Shown piece after piece: positions 8,864-17,536 of a stretch of 64,000 nt of DNA; within the stretch, counting starts at the first letter, position 1, and every line of letters begins with the position of its first letter. Location: assembly GCA_028820325.1 (NCBI GenBank), contig JAPPJO010000025.1, positions 157,957 through 221,956 on the forward strand, given 5' to 3'. A program made the translations under genes and the position numbers. A model generated the notes under the pieces. It had not been told where the DNA came from and ran no database searches. It saw only the letters and a program-made list of their open reading frames with translations. The DNA is from Gammaproteobacteria bacterium (lineage in GTDB: Bacteria; Gemmatimonadota; Gemmatimonadetes; Longimicrobiales; Gaopeijiaceae).

Positions 8864-9297
8864 GAGGGTACGTCGTCGACGCAAGCGTGGCGGTCAAGTG
8901 GCTGGTGACCGAGCCCCTGTCTGACGAAGCAGCCACCCTGCTTGACCCCGGCGTAACGCTCCTGGCCCCCGATCTGCTGTTTGCGGAGGCCGCCAGCGCG
9001 TTGTCCGCCAAGTGCCGGCGAGGGGAGATGGACCGCGAAGAACTCGCGGAGACCGTGAACCTGTTGCGTGCCGCGCCTGTCGCCTCGCCGCTCTCAATGC
9101 GCCAGCTTGCCGCCTCGAGCGCCCGGCTGGCCGCCGACCTCGGTCACGCCGTCTACGACTGCTTCTACCTCGCGCTGGCGATTGCCGAAGACTTCCCGGT
9201 CGTCACCGCTGACACGCGCTTCTACGACAAGGTGCGGAAACACCCCTATCTGGGGGACCGGGTCGTCCACGTCGCCGATATGGACGTGAGCACGTAG
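8860..9297 (+). CDS. PIN-domain ribonuclease toxin (VapC-like)
   Basis: The 145-residue product carries the PIN-domain acidic set: Asp7 (VVDASVAVKWLV), Glu43 (LFAEAASAL), Asp100 (AVYDCFYLALA) and Asp118 (VVTADTRFYDK). PIN toxins are Mg-dependent RNases that cut tRNA or rRNA and arrest growth. All expected residues are present, so the toxin looks intact. It starts at GTG 8860 inside the antitoxin stop. It is one of three PIN modules in this window and belongs to the longer variety with an alanine-rich middle. Confidence 0.9.
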   Translation: MRGYVVDASVAVKWLVTEPLSDEAATLLDPGVTLLAPDLLFAEAASALSAKCRRGEMDREELAETVNLLRAAPVASPLSMRQLAASSARLAADLGHAVYDCFYLALAIAEDFPVVTADTRFYDKVRKHPYLGDRVVHVADMDVST

Positions 9298-9308
9298 CCA
9301 CCTGGACG

Positions 9309-10286
9309 TTAGGGCGCAATCACCACGCGAAACCCGATGAACTCGCGCCTCACGTCCGGCCCCGCAGCGCCCCGGATGGCGGCGCGCACATTGCGCACGG
9401 GATCGGCGAAGGATCCGCCGCGCATCACCCAGAGGGGGTCGGCGTCGAGCCCCTCCCGGTCGTCCGCCTCGTCGTAGGGGTAGGGCTGCCAGGGGCTGCG
9501 GGTCCACTCCCAGACGTTGCCGCTCATGTCGCTCAGACCGTGGACGCACTCCGGGCAGGCCACTTCTCCCACGGGCGCCGGCCTGCCTGTCGCGAAGTTC
9601 GCCCTGTCCCGCCGCAACTCGTTTCCCCACGGGAAGATGCGCCCGTCGCCGCCACGGGCCGCCTTCTCCCACTGCGCCTCGCTCGGCAGGGTCACGCGCC
9701 AGCCCTCGGCCAGCAGCGCGCGTAGCTCCGGGGGCGTTGCCGGGGATTCGCGCAGAAGCTCCTCCAGCCATCGGCAGTACGCCAGGGCGTCGGGCCAGGA
9801 GACGAAGGACACGGGATGGAGCGGCGACCCGGCGAGAGCCTGCGGGTCGACCTCATGGCCGGCCGCTTCAACGAAGGCCGCGAACTGGGCCACCGTCACC
9901 TCGCTGCGGCCGATGAGGAAGGGCGGCACATCGACGACGCCCTGCGGGCGGTCGGCACTCCAGCGCTCGACGTCGTAGGCGAGGGTGTCGATGCCGGGAT
10001 CGCTCCCCATGAGGAAGGGTCCTTCGGCGATCTCCACGAACCCCAGCAGCGGTGCGTCGGGCAGATGGCCGAGGTCGGCGCGGTAGCCGGTGAGCTCGGA
10101 AGAGGGAGTCGCGAACTCCGCGGATGCGGGTGCGATCCCTTCGGATTCCCGGGCTCCGGGCTCGCCCCGCTCCATCTGCCTCCGATAGTCCAGCCACACG
10201 CCCACCAGGATCAGGCCCGCCGCCGCGAACGCCGCCAGGAGCCTCATCGGGCCTCGATTCCCAATCTCATTGCACCTCCGCTTCAT
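9309..10286 (-). CDS. Formylglycine-generating enzyme/SUMF1-like secreted or membrane-anchored protein
   Basis: The 325-residue product has an N-terminal hydrophobic segment (about 14-33) and then the SUMF1 fold: GPFLMGSD, the LPSEAQWEKAARGG stretch, DMSGNVWEWTRS, VMRGGSF and a final FIGFRVV. True formylglycine-generating enzymes carry an active-site cysteine pair near the C-terminus. Here that stretch reads VRNVRAAIRGAAG with no Cys, so sulfatase activation is unlikely and a binding role is more probable. The ATG at 10286 has GGAGGT upstream, inside the end of the preceding gene, whose stop is 3 nt away. It is probably co-expressed with the RnfD-like membrane protein. Confidence 0.85.
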   Translation of the reverse strand: MKRRCNEIGNRGPMRLLAAFAAAGLILVGVWLDYRRQMERGEPGARESEGIAPASAEFATPSSELTGYRADLGHLPDAPLLGFVEIAEGPFLMGSDPGIDTLAYDVERWSADRPQGVVDVPPFLIGRSEVTVAQFAAFVEAAGHEVDPQALAGSPLHPVSFVSWPDALAYCRWLEELLRESPATPPELRALLAEGWRVTLPSEAQWEKAARGGDGRIFPWGNELRRDRANFATGRPAPVGEVACPECVHGLSDMSGNVWEWTRSPWQPYPYDEADDREGLDADPLWVMRGGSFADPVRNVRAAIRGAAGPDVRREFIGFRVVIAP

Positions 10287-10302
10287 CGCTCATTGCACCT
10301 CC
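10266..10302. repeat. Tandem duplication around the SUMF1-like gene start
   Basis: CTCATTGCACCTCC occurs at 10266-10279 and again at 10289-10302 (plus strand), with a 23-bp period. On the minus strand this duplicates GGAGGTGCAATGAG, so one copy supplies the ribosome binding site for the SUMF1-like gene and the other lies just inside its coding region. It looks like a small local duplication. Confidence 0.6.
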
Positions 10303-11927
10303 ATCCCCAGCCGCTCACACGCAAACTGCCAACCATGGCTGCAGGCGCGCTCCAGAAGATCCCGCTCCGGCATATCGACCAGATTAAGGCCTCCCTGGCG
10401 CAGCATCAGCCTGAGATCCAGCGGGCGCGGCGGCGCGCGACTCACCACCGACGGATCGAGCAGGTTCACGCAGCCGGCCTGGAATTGCGCCTCGCACGCC
10501 CGCGCGAAGAAGCCCAGCGCCAGCTCCGCGTCGGGCTCCACGATCCGGCCCTCCACGTAATGCGCGCCCAACTCGTTGCACGCCCATCCCGCGTTGTTGG
10601 CGCAGTAGCTCGCCTCGATCTGCACCAACCGGTCACAGGCGCCTGCCCGGCCCTCCTCACACGCCTCCTGCCAGAACGGCAGCATGTCGCCCGGGTGGAG
10701 GCCATCGGTGCGCCCGGTCGCGGTCATGACGGCGAAGAAGGTCGTCCATGCCACCATGTGTACCAGGTTGGCTGTCGCCCACCGGACCTCGGTGAGGCGC
10801 CGGATGCGCGGACGGCTCTGGAGTGAGCGCACGAAGCGGTCGATCAGCGGCACGCTCAGGTTGAGCAGCGGCACGCACAGCAGCTTGTCGTAGAAGGTCG
10901 GGGCACCCACCGCCTCGAGAAACCAGAACAGCCCGAAGACCCCGGCGCCGTAGAGGGCTCCGAAGATGGCCTTGCCGGTGCGAGTGCGCGGTGAGGTCGA
11001 GGGGTCCGTGACCAGCAGGTGCAGCCCCAAGAAGACGGCGGCCGGAATCTCGGAGTCGATGAAGTACGGGACCCCGGTCGCCGCCCCGTAGAGCGCGCTC
11101 AGCCCGAAGAGCGCGGCTGCGGCGAACCCCGACACCAGGGTGACCCGGAAGAAGTACATCACCACCAGGCCGAGCCCGAACAGCAGCAGGTAGATGGCGG
11201 GGACAAAGGTGAGGGTGGTGGCGATGTCCTGCCCCCACGTCAGATCGCTCGTCCCCGTCGCGATCAGCACCAGCGAAAACAGTCCCAGCGAGAACGCCGA
11301 GGGGTTGAAGATGTGCGTGCGCCGGCCCCCGCGCCGCCACTGCACGAACGCCTTCCCCAGGAAGCCCGCCGCCACCATCAGGAACTGCAGGTAGAACCAG
11401 TCGTCCGTGAACCAGAGGAAGAGGTTGGTGCTGAAGATGATGGGGAAGGGCCCGAAGCCGAGCACGTAGCGCTCGCCCCGCGACCACGCGAGTAGCATGT
11501 CGAACGCGTAGGCGAAGATCAGTTGCGCCAGCAGGAGCCCGGCGAAGTCGTAGACCGGACGCCAGTACCAGCCCCAGACCGCGAACACGGTGAGCTGCAC
11601 AAGGGCCTGCAGATAATGCTGCGGGCGCAGGACGACCCGGAAGCCGCGGGACGCGCCGGCGCGCGACAGCCTCGCGAACAGCACCCCCTGCCAGACCAGC
11701 AGCCCGGCCACCGCCGCCAGGAACGCGAAGGTGAGCCGGGCGTTGTCGGCGACCCGCGGCGCAAGCGAGAGGAGAAGGAGGCCGAGCGTCAGGACGAGCG
11801 GGACGAGGAAGACGCGGCGGAGGTCTGGAGCCTGAGAGCCGGGCCTCACGGTCGACTTCGGCGGCCCGGGTCCCGGCTCGGTGCTCGCGTCCCGGCGGCG
11901 CCTTCGCCTGCGTTTCGCTGCGGCCAT
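10290..11927 (-). CDS. RnfD/NqrB-like polytopic membrane protein with C-terminal Sel1-like repeats
   Basis: The 545-residue product starts with a very basic tail (KRRRRRRR) and then about ten hydrophobic segments. Two motifs recall the RnfD/NqrB redox-pump subunits: THIFNPSAFSLGLFS and TDPSTSPRTRTGKAIFGALYG. The covalent-FMN Thr motif of NqrB/RnfD (SGAT) is not visible, so flavin attachment is doubtful. After the last membrane segment, roughly 130 residues have paired cysteines and Sel1-like helices (ACEEGRAGACDRL, CNELGAHYVEGRIVE, GFFARACEAQFQAGC). No other rnf/nqr genes are nearby. It sits between the rhodanese and the SUMF1-like protein on the same strand and may anchor a periplasmic or redox complex; this is an inference. 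Confidence 0.72.
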   Translation of the reverse strand: MAAAKRRRRRRRDASTEPGPGPPKSTVRPGSQAPDLRRVFLVPLVLTLGLLLLSLAPRVADNARLTFAFLAAVAGLLVWQGVLFARLSRAGASRGFRVVLRPQHYLQALVQLTVFAVWGWYWRPVYDFAGLLLAQLIFAYAFDMLLAWSRGERYVLGFGPFPIIFSTNLFLWFTDDWFYLQFLMVAAGFLGKAFVQWRRGGRRTHIFNPSAFSLGLFSLVLIATGTSDLTWGQDIATTLTFVPAIYLLLFGLGLVVMYFFRVTLVSGFAAAALFGLSALYGAATGVPYFIDSEIPAAVFLGLHLLVTDPSTSPRTRTGKAIFGALYGAGVFGLFWFLEAVGAPTFYDKLLCVPLLNLSVPLIDRFVRSLQSRPRIRRLTEVRWATANLVHMVAWTTFFAVMTATGRTDGLHPGDMLPFWQEACEEGRAGACDRLVQIEASYCANNAGWACNELGAHYVEGRIVEPDAELALGFFARACEAQFQAGCVNLLDPSVVSRAPPRPLDLRLMLRQGGLNLVDMPERDLLERACSHGWQFACERLGMEVQ

Positions 11928-11951
11928 GATCCAGGAGGGTCTGCCGCCTCC

Positions 11952-12860
11952 TCAGCCCGGCGGGCGCTGCGCTCCCGTCTCCGCGGGCAGCCCCAGCAGG
12001 CTCCAGTCGTTCCAGGAGCCGTCGTAGAAGCGGGTCTCGTGGCCCATCAGGCGCGAGACGAAGTAGTTCACGCTGGCGCGCATCCCGATGTAGCAGTAGC
12101 TGATGACGGTCTCGTCCGGGTCGATGCCCGCGCGCCGGAAGAGGGTCTCCATCTGTTCGCGCGAGACGAAGCGCGGTTCCTCGCGCGAGACCATGAACTC
12201 CTCCCAGTAGACGTGCCCGGCACCGGGGATGTGCCCCGGACGATAGGTGCCGTCGCGCCCGTTGTCGGCGCCCGTGTACTCGTTGTCGGGGCGGCCGTCG
12301 AGAAGGGCGTAGCCCGTCTGGCCGCGGCGTTCGTCCACCCATTCCGCGTCCACGAACACATCGTCGCGCACGCGTGGCTCGAAGGCGCCTCGTCCGCCGG
12401 AAACAGAGCCCGTCGCTACATCCCGTCCCGCTTCCCGCCACGCGAAGAGCCCGCCGTCCAGGATGGAGACCCGCTGATGGCCGAGGTGCTCGAGGGTGAC
12501 GAAGGCGCGCGCGGCCGGGATGGGCGTGCCGTAGAGGACGACGTGCAGGTCGTTGGAGATGCCCGCCTGCCGGAACACCTCGACCACCTGCTCCAGCGGA
12601 GGAAGTTCGACCAGCCGCTCACCCACCTGGGTCACGATCTCCTGGTAGGGGAGGAAGCGCGCGCCCGGAATGTGCCCTTCCAGGAACGTCGACTCGTCGT
12701 ACTCGACGTTCAGGAGCAGCAGACCGGGATCGTCGAGACGCTCCGCGAGCCAGTCCTCGGTTACGAGGAGAGGATGGGTCTGCTGTGCCAGGCCGGAGGC
12801 CGGCAGGAGCACGGCCACCAGTGCCAGCGCCCGTAATACGCTCTGTTGCTTGATCCGCAT
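11952..12860 (-). CDS. Secreted two-domain rhodanese-type sulfurtransferase
   Basis: The 302-residue product has a signal sequence (about 1-26, ending SGLAQQ) and two rhodanese domains, at about 30-150 and 165-295. The C-terminal domain has the catalytic Cys256 in SYCYIGMRAS, with the usual DGR and GHIPGA landmarks. The N-terminal domain lacks a Cys at the equivalent loop (VVLYGTP) and is inactive, as is normal for the family. It probably transfers sulfane sulfur from thiosulfate or mercaptopyruvate in the periplasm. The gene begins 14 nt after the Lhr stop, so it may be read from the helicase transcript. Confidence 0.9.
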   Translation of the reverse strand: MRIKQQSVLRALALVAVLLPASGLAQQTHPLLVTEDWLAERLDDPGLLLLNVEYDESTFLEGHIPGARFLPYQEIVTQVGERLVELPPLEQVVEVFRQAGISNDLHVVLYGTPIPAARAFVTLEHLGHQRVSILDGGLFAWREAGRDVATGSVSGGRGAFEPRVRDDVFVDAEWVDERRGQTGYALLDGRPDNEYTGADNGRDGTYRPGHIPGAGHVYWEEFMVSREEPRFVSREQMETLFRRAGIDPDETVISYCYIGMRASVNYFVSRLMGHETRFYDGSWNDWSLLGLPAETGAQRPPG

Positions 12861-12874
12861 GGTCCTGCTCCGTG

Positions 12875-15800
12875 TCAGTTGTTTGTTCTGCCGGCCGCGG
12901 CCGCGCGCCGCTTGCGGCCCATGTAGGAGCGAAGCGCCGGGGGCAGCGATCCGATGCGCGCGGCCCGCTCGATCTGGTTTGCGACCCCGTCTTCGTACTC
13001 GCCCAGCCGTACGAAGGCGCCCCCCTCGTGTGCCGCCACCGGGACGCCGTCCCGGTAGACCACTCGGCTTCTGGTGCTCTTCGCGATACGCGGGCCCGGT
13101 GCGAGGATGCCGGTGAGGTTGAGCGGGTCGGCGGCGCTGACCGGGACCGGCCGGCCGGAAGGAGTCCTCCGGCGGATGCGGCGCAGCAGGCCCACCGCCT
13201 CGGGGAGCGCGAACTGCTCGCCGGACACCCCGTTAACGAAGCGGCCACCGCGCACGTCGCCCCTCGCCTCCATGCGGCGGAGCGCGCGCACCAGCTGCCA
13301 CCAGGGGAGCGTGCGCGGCTCGTTGTCGAGCAACCGGCGGAACACCACCCCGTAGCGGCGCAGCAGAACGCGGGCTATCGACGCGGCGCGCGCTTCCTCC
13401 CCCGCCCCTCCCCCGCTGTCGGGCAGGTCGCGGCGCAGAAGCGACCACCGCCCCGCCGAGTCCACCCCGAAGGCGACCGACGACCGGCGGCGGCCGCGGC
13501 GACCGAGGCGGCCTCGCGCGCCGACCACACTGGCCGCCCGGGACGAGCGCCCCGCCGGCCCGAGCGGCTTGCGCCGGTCGGAGGGCACGAGCAGCGCGCG
13601 CAGCCCTGTGAAGCTGTCCGCGGTGGCCAGGCCGGCGGCGACCAGCTCGCCCAGCGCCTCCTCCACCCGGGTGGGCAGCAGGCCGGACGCACCCACCAGC
13701 TCGTGGAAGAAGGAGGCGCCGCGATCGGCCAGCACGTCGTGCACGGCCCGTCCGTGGGCGGAGAGGAGGGAGGCGGCGCCGTTGGTCGAGGGATCTCCGC
13801 CGGGGCGCAGCCACACCTCCATCCGGCTGCGGTCCAGGAAGGCGATCGGGGTCGCGGGAAGCGGCCCGCGCATCGAGCGACCGTTCCCCGCCGGCGGAGA
13901 GATGCGCGCCCACGTGACGCGTCCCGCCAGACAGACCGCGTCCAGCAGCCCGGGGTCGTAGCTTGTGACCCGCCGGCCGAGGACGTCCGCCTCCCACGCG
14001 CCCGCGCAGGTCTCGAATCCCTCGAGCTGGGCGAGCACGCCGGCCAGCCCCTCCACCCCCGCGGCCTGCTCGCCCTCGGCGACCCTCTGCCACGCGAACA
14101 GGAAACGCATGAAGTCGGCCTGCGACACCGGCCGGATTTCCGCCCGCAACCGGTTCAGGGTGTAGCGATGGATGCGGGCGAGCAGGCGGCGTTCGCACCA
14201 CTCCACCCCCGCGTCCGGGCTGGTGAAGGCCCCCCGCAGCACGAAGCCCTCGGCCTCGAGCGCGAGCAGCGCCGCCTTCACCTCCGGTTCGTCCACCGCG
14301 AGCGCTTGCGCCATCTCGCCGGCCGTCACCGGGCCGCACAACTGCAACCGCCCGCGCACCAGCTCGCGCACCGCCTCCTCCCGGCTCCACTCGCGCGCGG
14401 CCAGGTCGGCAGGCGGAGTCAGAGCCGGCTCGAGCCGCACTTCCGCACCCGCCGCCGCAAGCACCTCCGGCAACCGCTCGGCGCTCACCCACCAGGCGAG
14501 GGCGTCCGAATCGACCGAACTGCCGGCCTCACCCACTTGCAGCCGCCCCGCCCGTCCGGTCGCGCACAGCTCCTCGAAGAGGCCCTGCCACGAACGTCCA
14601 TCCCCTTCCGCGCCCCGGTTCCCCTGCTCCCCTTCGGCGGTCGTCAGTACCCCCGCCGTCAACAGCGCGTCGTGCAGTTCGTCCGCATCGCGCGGATCGG
14701 GCCACACCTCCTCGCGCACGCGCTGGATCGCCGCCGGGTCGAGCGCGCCCAGCTCATCCGCGGACGAGGGCTCGAACGCGCGCCTTGTCTGCACCGCCCG
14801 CGCGCGCCGCTCCTCCAGCGGGGCATCGTCCAGGAACGAATACGGGGCCGAGTTGAGGATCTCGTGGCTGAGCACCGAGGGCTCGGGGGTGTCGCGCGTG
14901 ACGTAGCGGATCTCCCCCGCCAACACCCGCCGCAGCACGGCGTCGAGTTCGCTCATCGCCATCGCCTCTTCCAGGCAATCGCGCATCGTCTGCCGGACGA
15001 GGGGATGATCGGGGATCTCGCGGTCGCCGCCGATGTTCTCCAGGCACGCGGCCGCGTCCGGGAAGGCCGCCGCCATCAGGTCGTCGGCCTCCATGCGCTG
15101 CAACTGGGGCGGCACCTTCCGCCCCGCGCGGTTGCGCAGCACCGCCAGCGAGATGGTCGCGTTCCAGCGCCAGCGGGTCGGGAAGACCGGCGAGTCGATC
15201 AGCGCCTGCACCAGTGTCCGCTCGAGCGTGTCCGGGTGCACGTAGCGGAAGACATCCTCCAGCGGGAAGGAATGCTGGGGTCCGAGCGAGAGCAGCACGC
15301 CCTCCTCGGTGGCCGCGGCCTGGAGCTCGAAGTTGAACTGGCGGCAGAACTTCTTGCGCAGCGCGAGCCCCCACGCCCGGTTCACCCGCGAGCCGAAGGG
15401 CGCGTGCAGGATCATCTGCATGCCCCCGGCCTCGTCGAAGAAGCGTTCGAGCACCAGCGTGTCCTGCGTGGGCAGCGCTCCGAGGATGTGCTTCGCCTCC
15501 CGCAGATAGTGCTGGATCTGGCGCGCGGCCGAGTCCGAAAGCCCGAGTTCCTCGAGCCACTTCGCGGCCGCATCCTCCTGCTCCCCGTCCAGGCGGGCCT
15601 CGACATCCGAGCGCAGCCGGGCCACCGCGGTCGACAATTCCGCGCTCCGCCCGGGCGCCTCTCCCAGCCAGAACGGGATCGTCGGCGGCTCCCCGTGCGC
15701 GTCCGCCACCCGGACGGTGCCGGAATTGACTTGGAGAATGCGCCAGGAGGTGTTGCCCAACTGGAAGATATCGCCCGCGGAACTCTCGATGGCGAAGTCC

Positions 15801-17362
15801 TCGTTGAGGGTGCCGATGAAGGTCTCTTCGGGATCGAGCACCACCCGGTAGTCGGCGTTGTCGGGGATGGCGCCCCCCGCCGTGATCGCGGTGAGGCGGG
15901 CCGCGCGCCGGCCCTTGATGCGCCCGTTGACCCGGTCCCGGTGCACCAGCGCCCCGCGCCGGCCGCGCCGGGTGACGAAGCCCTCGGCCACCATCTGCAC
16001 CACCTCGTCGAAGTGGGCGCGCGCCAGCTCGCGGTACGGGTACGCGCCGCGCCAGAGGTGGTAGAGGTCGTCCTCGGACCAGGGCTCGCACGCGGACTCG
16101 GCCACGGTCTGCTGCGCCAGCACGTCGAGCGGCTGCGGCATCATGACCAGCCGGTCCAGTTCCCCGTCGTTCACAGCGCGCACGAGCGCAGCGCACTCCA
16201 CCAGGTCGTCGCGGGAGAGCGGGAAAAGGCGGCCCTTCGGAGTGCCGCGCACGGTGTGCCCGGAGCGCCCCACCCGCTGCAGGAAGGTCGAGATCCAGCG
16301 CGGGGAGCCGATCTGGCACACCAGATCCACATGCCCGATGTCGATGCCGAGCTCGAGCGACGCGGTGGCCACCAGCGCCTTCAGCGTGCCCGCGCGCAGA
16401 CGGTCCTCCGCGGACAGCCGCGCCTCCTTGGAGAGGCTGCCGTGGTGCGCGGTGACCGCCTCCTCGCCCAGCCGGTCGGTCAGCCGGGCCGCGAGCCGCT
16501 CCGCCATCCGGCGCGTGTTGACGAAGACGAGGGTGGTCCTGTGGGCCTCGATCGACTCGGTCAGCCGTTCGTAGACCTCCGACCATACCTCGTGCGACAT
16601 CACCGCTTCCATGGGCGATGGCGGCACCTCGATGGCCAGGTCCATGGTGCGGCGATGCCCTGCGTCAATGATTTGGCAGCGCTCCGGATCGATCTCCGCA
16701 TCCCGGTTCTGGCTCCCCAGCAGGAAGCGCGCGACCTCGCCGACCGGCTTCTGGGTGGCCGAGAGCCCGATGCGCTGCAGGGGCCGGCCCACGACGTGCC
16801 CCAGCCGCTCCAAGCTGAGCGCCAGATGCGATCCGCGGCGCGAATCGATCACGGCGTGGATCTCGTCCACGATCACCGTGCGCACGGTGCCGAGCATCGC
16901 CCGGCTGCGCTCGGCGGTCAGGAGCAGGTAGAGGGATTCCGGCGTGGTGACCAGAATATGTGGAGGGGTGCGCAGCATGGCGGCGCGGCGCGAGGAGGGC
17001 GTATCTCCGGTGCGTACCGCGGAACGGATGCGGACGCCGGGCAGCCCCGCGCCCTCGGCGCGCTCGCGGATGGCGGCGAGCGGCTCCTCCAGGTTCTTGT
17101 GGATGTCGGCGCTGAGCGCCTTCAGGGGCGAGATGTAGAGGACGCGAACCTCGTTCTCGAGACCATGCTCGAGCCCTTCGCGCAGCAGCTCGTCGATGGC
17201 GTTCAGGAAGGCGGCAAGGGTCTTGCCGGACCCGGTCGGGGCGGCGAGGAGCGTGTGGCGGCCATCGCGGATGGCGGCCCAGGCGCGCTCCTGGGCTGGG
17301 AGCGGCGGCCCCAGCGTCTCGGTGAACCAGCCGGCGACGATCGGGTGGAAGGGCAGGCTCAT
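12875..17362 (-). CDS. lhr: Large ATP-dependent helicase of the Lhr family
   Basis: The product is 1495 residues. It has Walker A APTGSGKT (about 41-48), motif Ia SPLKALSAD, the DEIH box (about 166-169) and SAT motif III (201-203). The conserved motif LELGIDIGHVD and QRVGRSGHT are present in the second RecA domain. The remaining ~900 residues match the Lhr extension: winged helix, beta-barrel-like core and C-terminal domain. Lhr unwinds RNA:DNA hybrids and 3'-tailed DNA and is linked to repair. ATG 17360-17362 is preferred because FHPIVAGWF matches the usual N-terminus; two upstream ATGs (17404, 17410) remain possible. The long open frame on the opposite strand is a GC-rich shadow. Confidence 0.93.
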   Translation of the reverse strand: MSLPFHPIVAGWFTETLGPPLPAQERAWAAIRDGRHTLLAAPTGSGKTLAAFLNAIDELLREGLEHGLENEVRVLYISPLKALSADIHKNLEEPLAAIRERAEGAGLPGVRIRSAVRTGDTPSSRRAAMLRTPPHILVTTPESLYLLLTAERSRAMLGTVRTVIVDEIHAVIDSRRGSHLALSLERLGHVVGRPLQRIGLSATQKPVGEVARFLLGSQNRDAEIDPERCQIIDAGHRRTMDLAIEVPPSPMEAVMSHEVWSEVYERLTESIEAHRTTLVFVNTRRMAERLAARLTDRLGEEAVTAHHGSLSKEARLSAEDRLRAGTLKALVATASLELGIDIGHVDLVCQIGSPRWISTFLQRVGRSGHTVRGTPKGRLFPLSRDDLVECAALVRAVNDGELDRLVMMPQPLDVLAQQTVAESACEPWSEDDLYHLWRGAYPYRELARAHFDEVVQMVAEGFVTRRGRRGALVHRDRVNGRIKGRRAARLTAITAGGAIPDNADYRVVLDPEETFIGTLNEDFAIESSAGDIFQLGNTSWRILQVNSGTVRVADAHGEPPTIPFWLGEAPGRSAELSTAVARLRSDVEARLDGEQEDAAAKWLEELGLSDSAARQIQHYLREAKHILGALPTQDTLVLERFFDEAGGMQMILHAPFGSRVNRAWGLALRKKFCRQFNFELQAAATEEGVLLSLGPQHSFPLEDVFRYVHPDTLERTLVQALIDSPVFPTRWRWNATISLAVLRNRAGRKVPPQLQRMEADDLMAAAFPDAAACLENIGGDREIPDHPLVRQTMRDCLEEAMAMSELDAVLRRVLAGEIRYVTRDTPEPSVLSHEILNSAPYSFLDDAPLEERRARAVQTRRAFEPSSADELGALDPAAIQRVREEVWPDPRDADELHDALLTAGVLTTAEGEQGNRGAEGDGRSWQGLFEELCATGRAGRLQVGEAGSSVDSDALAWWVSAERLPEVLAAAGAEVRLEPALTPPADLAAREWSREEAVRELVRGRLQLCGPVTAGEMAQALAVDEPEVKAALLALEAEGFVLRGAFTSPDAGVEWCERRLLARIHRYTLNRLRAEIRPVSQADFMRFLFAWQRVAEGEQAAGVEGLAGVLAQLEGFETCAGAWEADVLGRRVTSYDPGLLDAVCLAGRVTWARISPPAGNGRSMRGPLPATPIAFLDRSRMEVWLRPGGDPSTNGAASLLSAHGRAVHDVLADRGASFFHELVGASGLLPTRVEEALGELVAAGLATADSFTGLRALLVPSDRRKPLGPAGRSSRAASVVGARGRLGRRGRRRSSVAFGVDSAGRWSLLRRDLPDSGGGAGEEARAASIARVLLRRYGVVFRRLLDNEPRTLPWWQLVRALRRMEARGDVRGGRFVNGVSGEQFALPEAVGLLRRIRRRTPSGRPVPVSAADPLNLTGILAPGPRIAKSTRSRVVYRDGVPVAAHEGGAFVRLGEYEDGVANQIERAARIGSLPPALRSYMGRKRRAAAAGRTNN

Positions 17363-17536
17363 TGGCGAACCGTAACCCGGATGCCCGACACCGGCAACCG
17401 ACATTAACATACCGTACGGGCGCTCATCGGGGATTCCGGACCTGGTACACGTCCTGGCGTCGGTGAGCGCGGAATCCGGCTCTCGCTCGACGGCGCGCTT
17501 CCCCGGGTCGCGATCTCTGCAACGTCAGGAGGATCG

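Noticed and set aside
12872..17407. Long open frame on the plus strand opposite the Lhr gene
   Set aside because: It is Pro/Arg/His-rich with no domain, and the complementary frame encodes a complete helicase with all motifs. It is a GC-rich antisense shadow.
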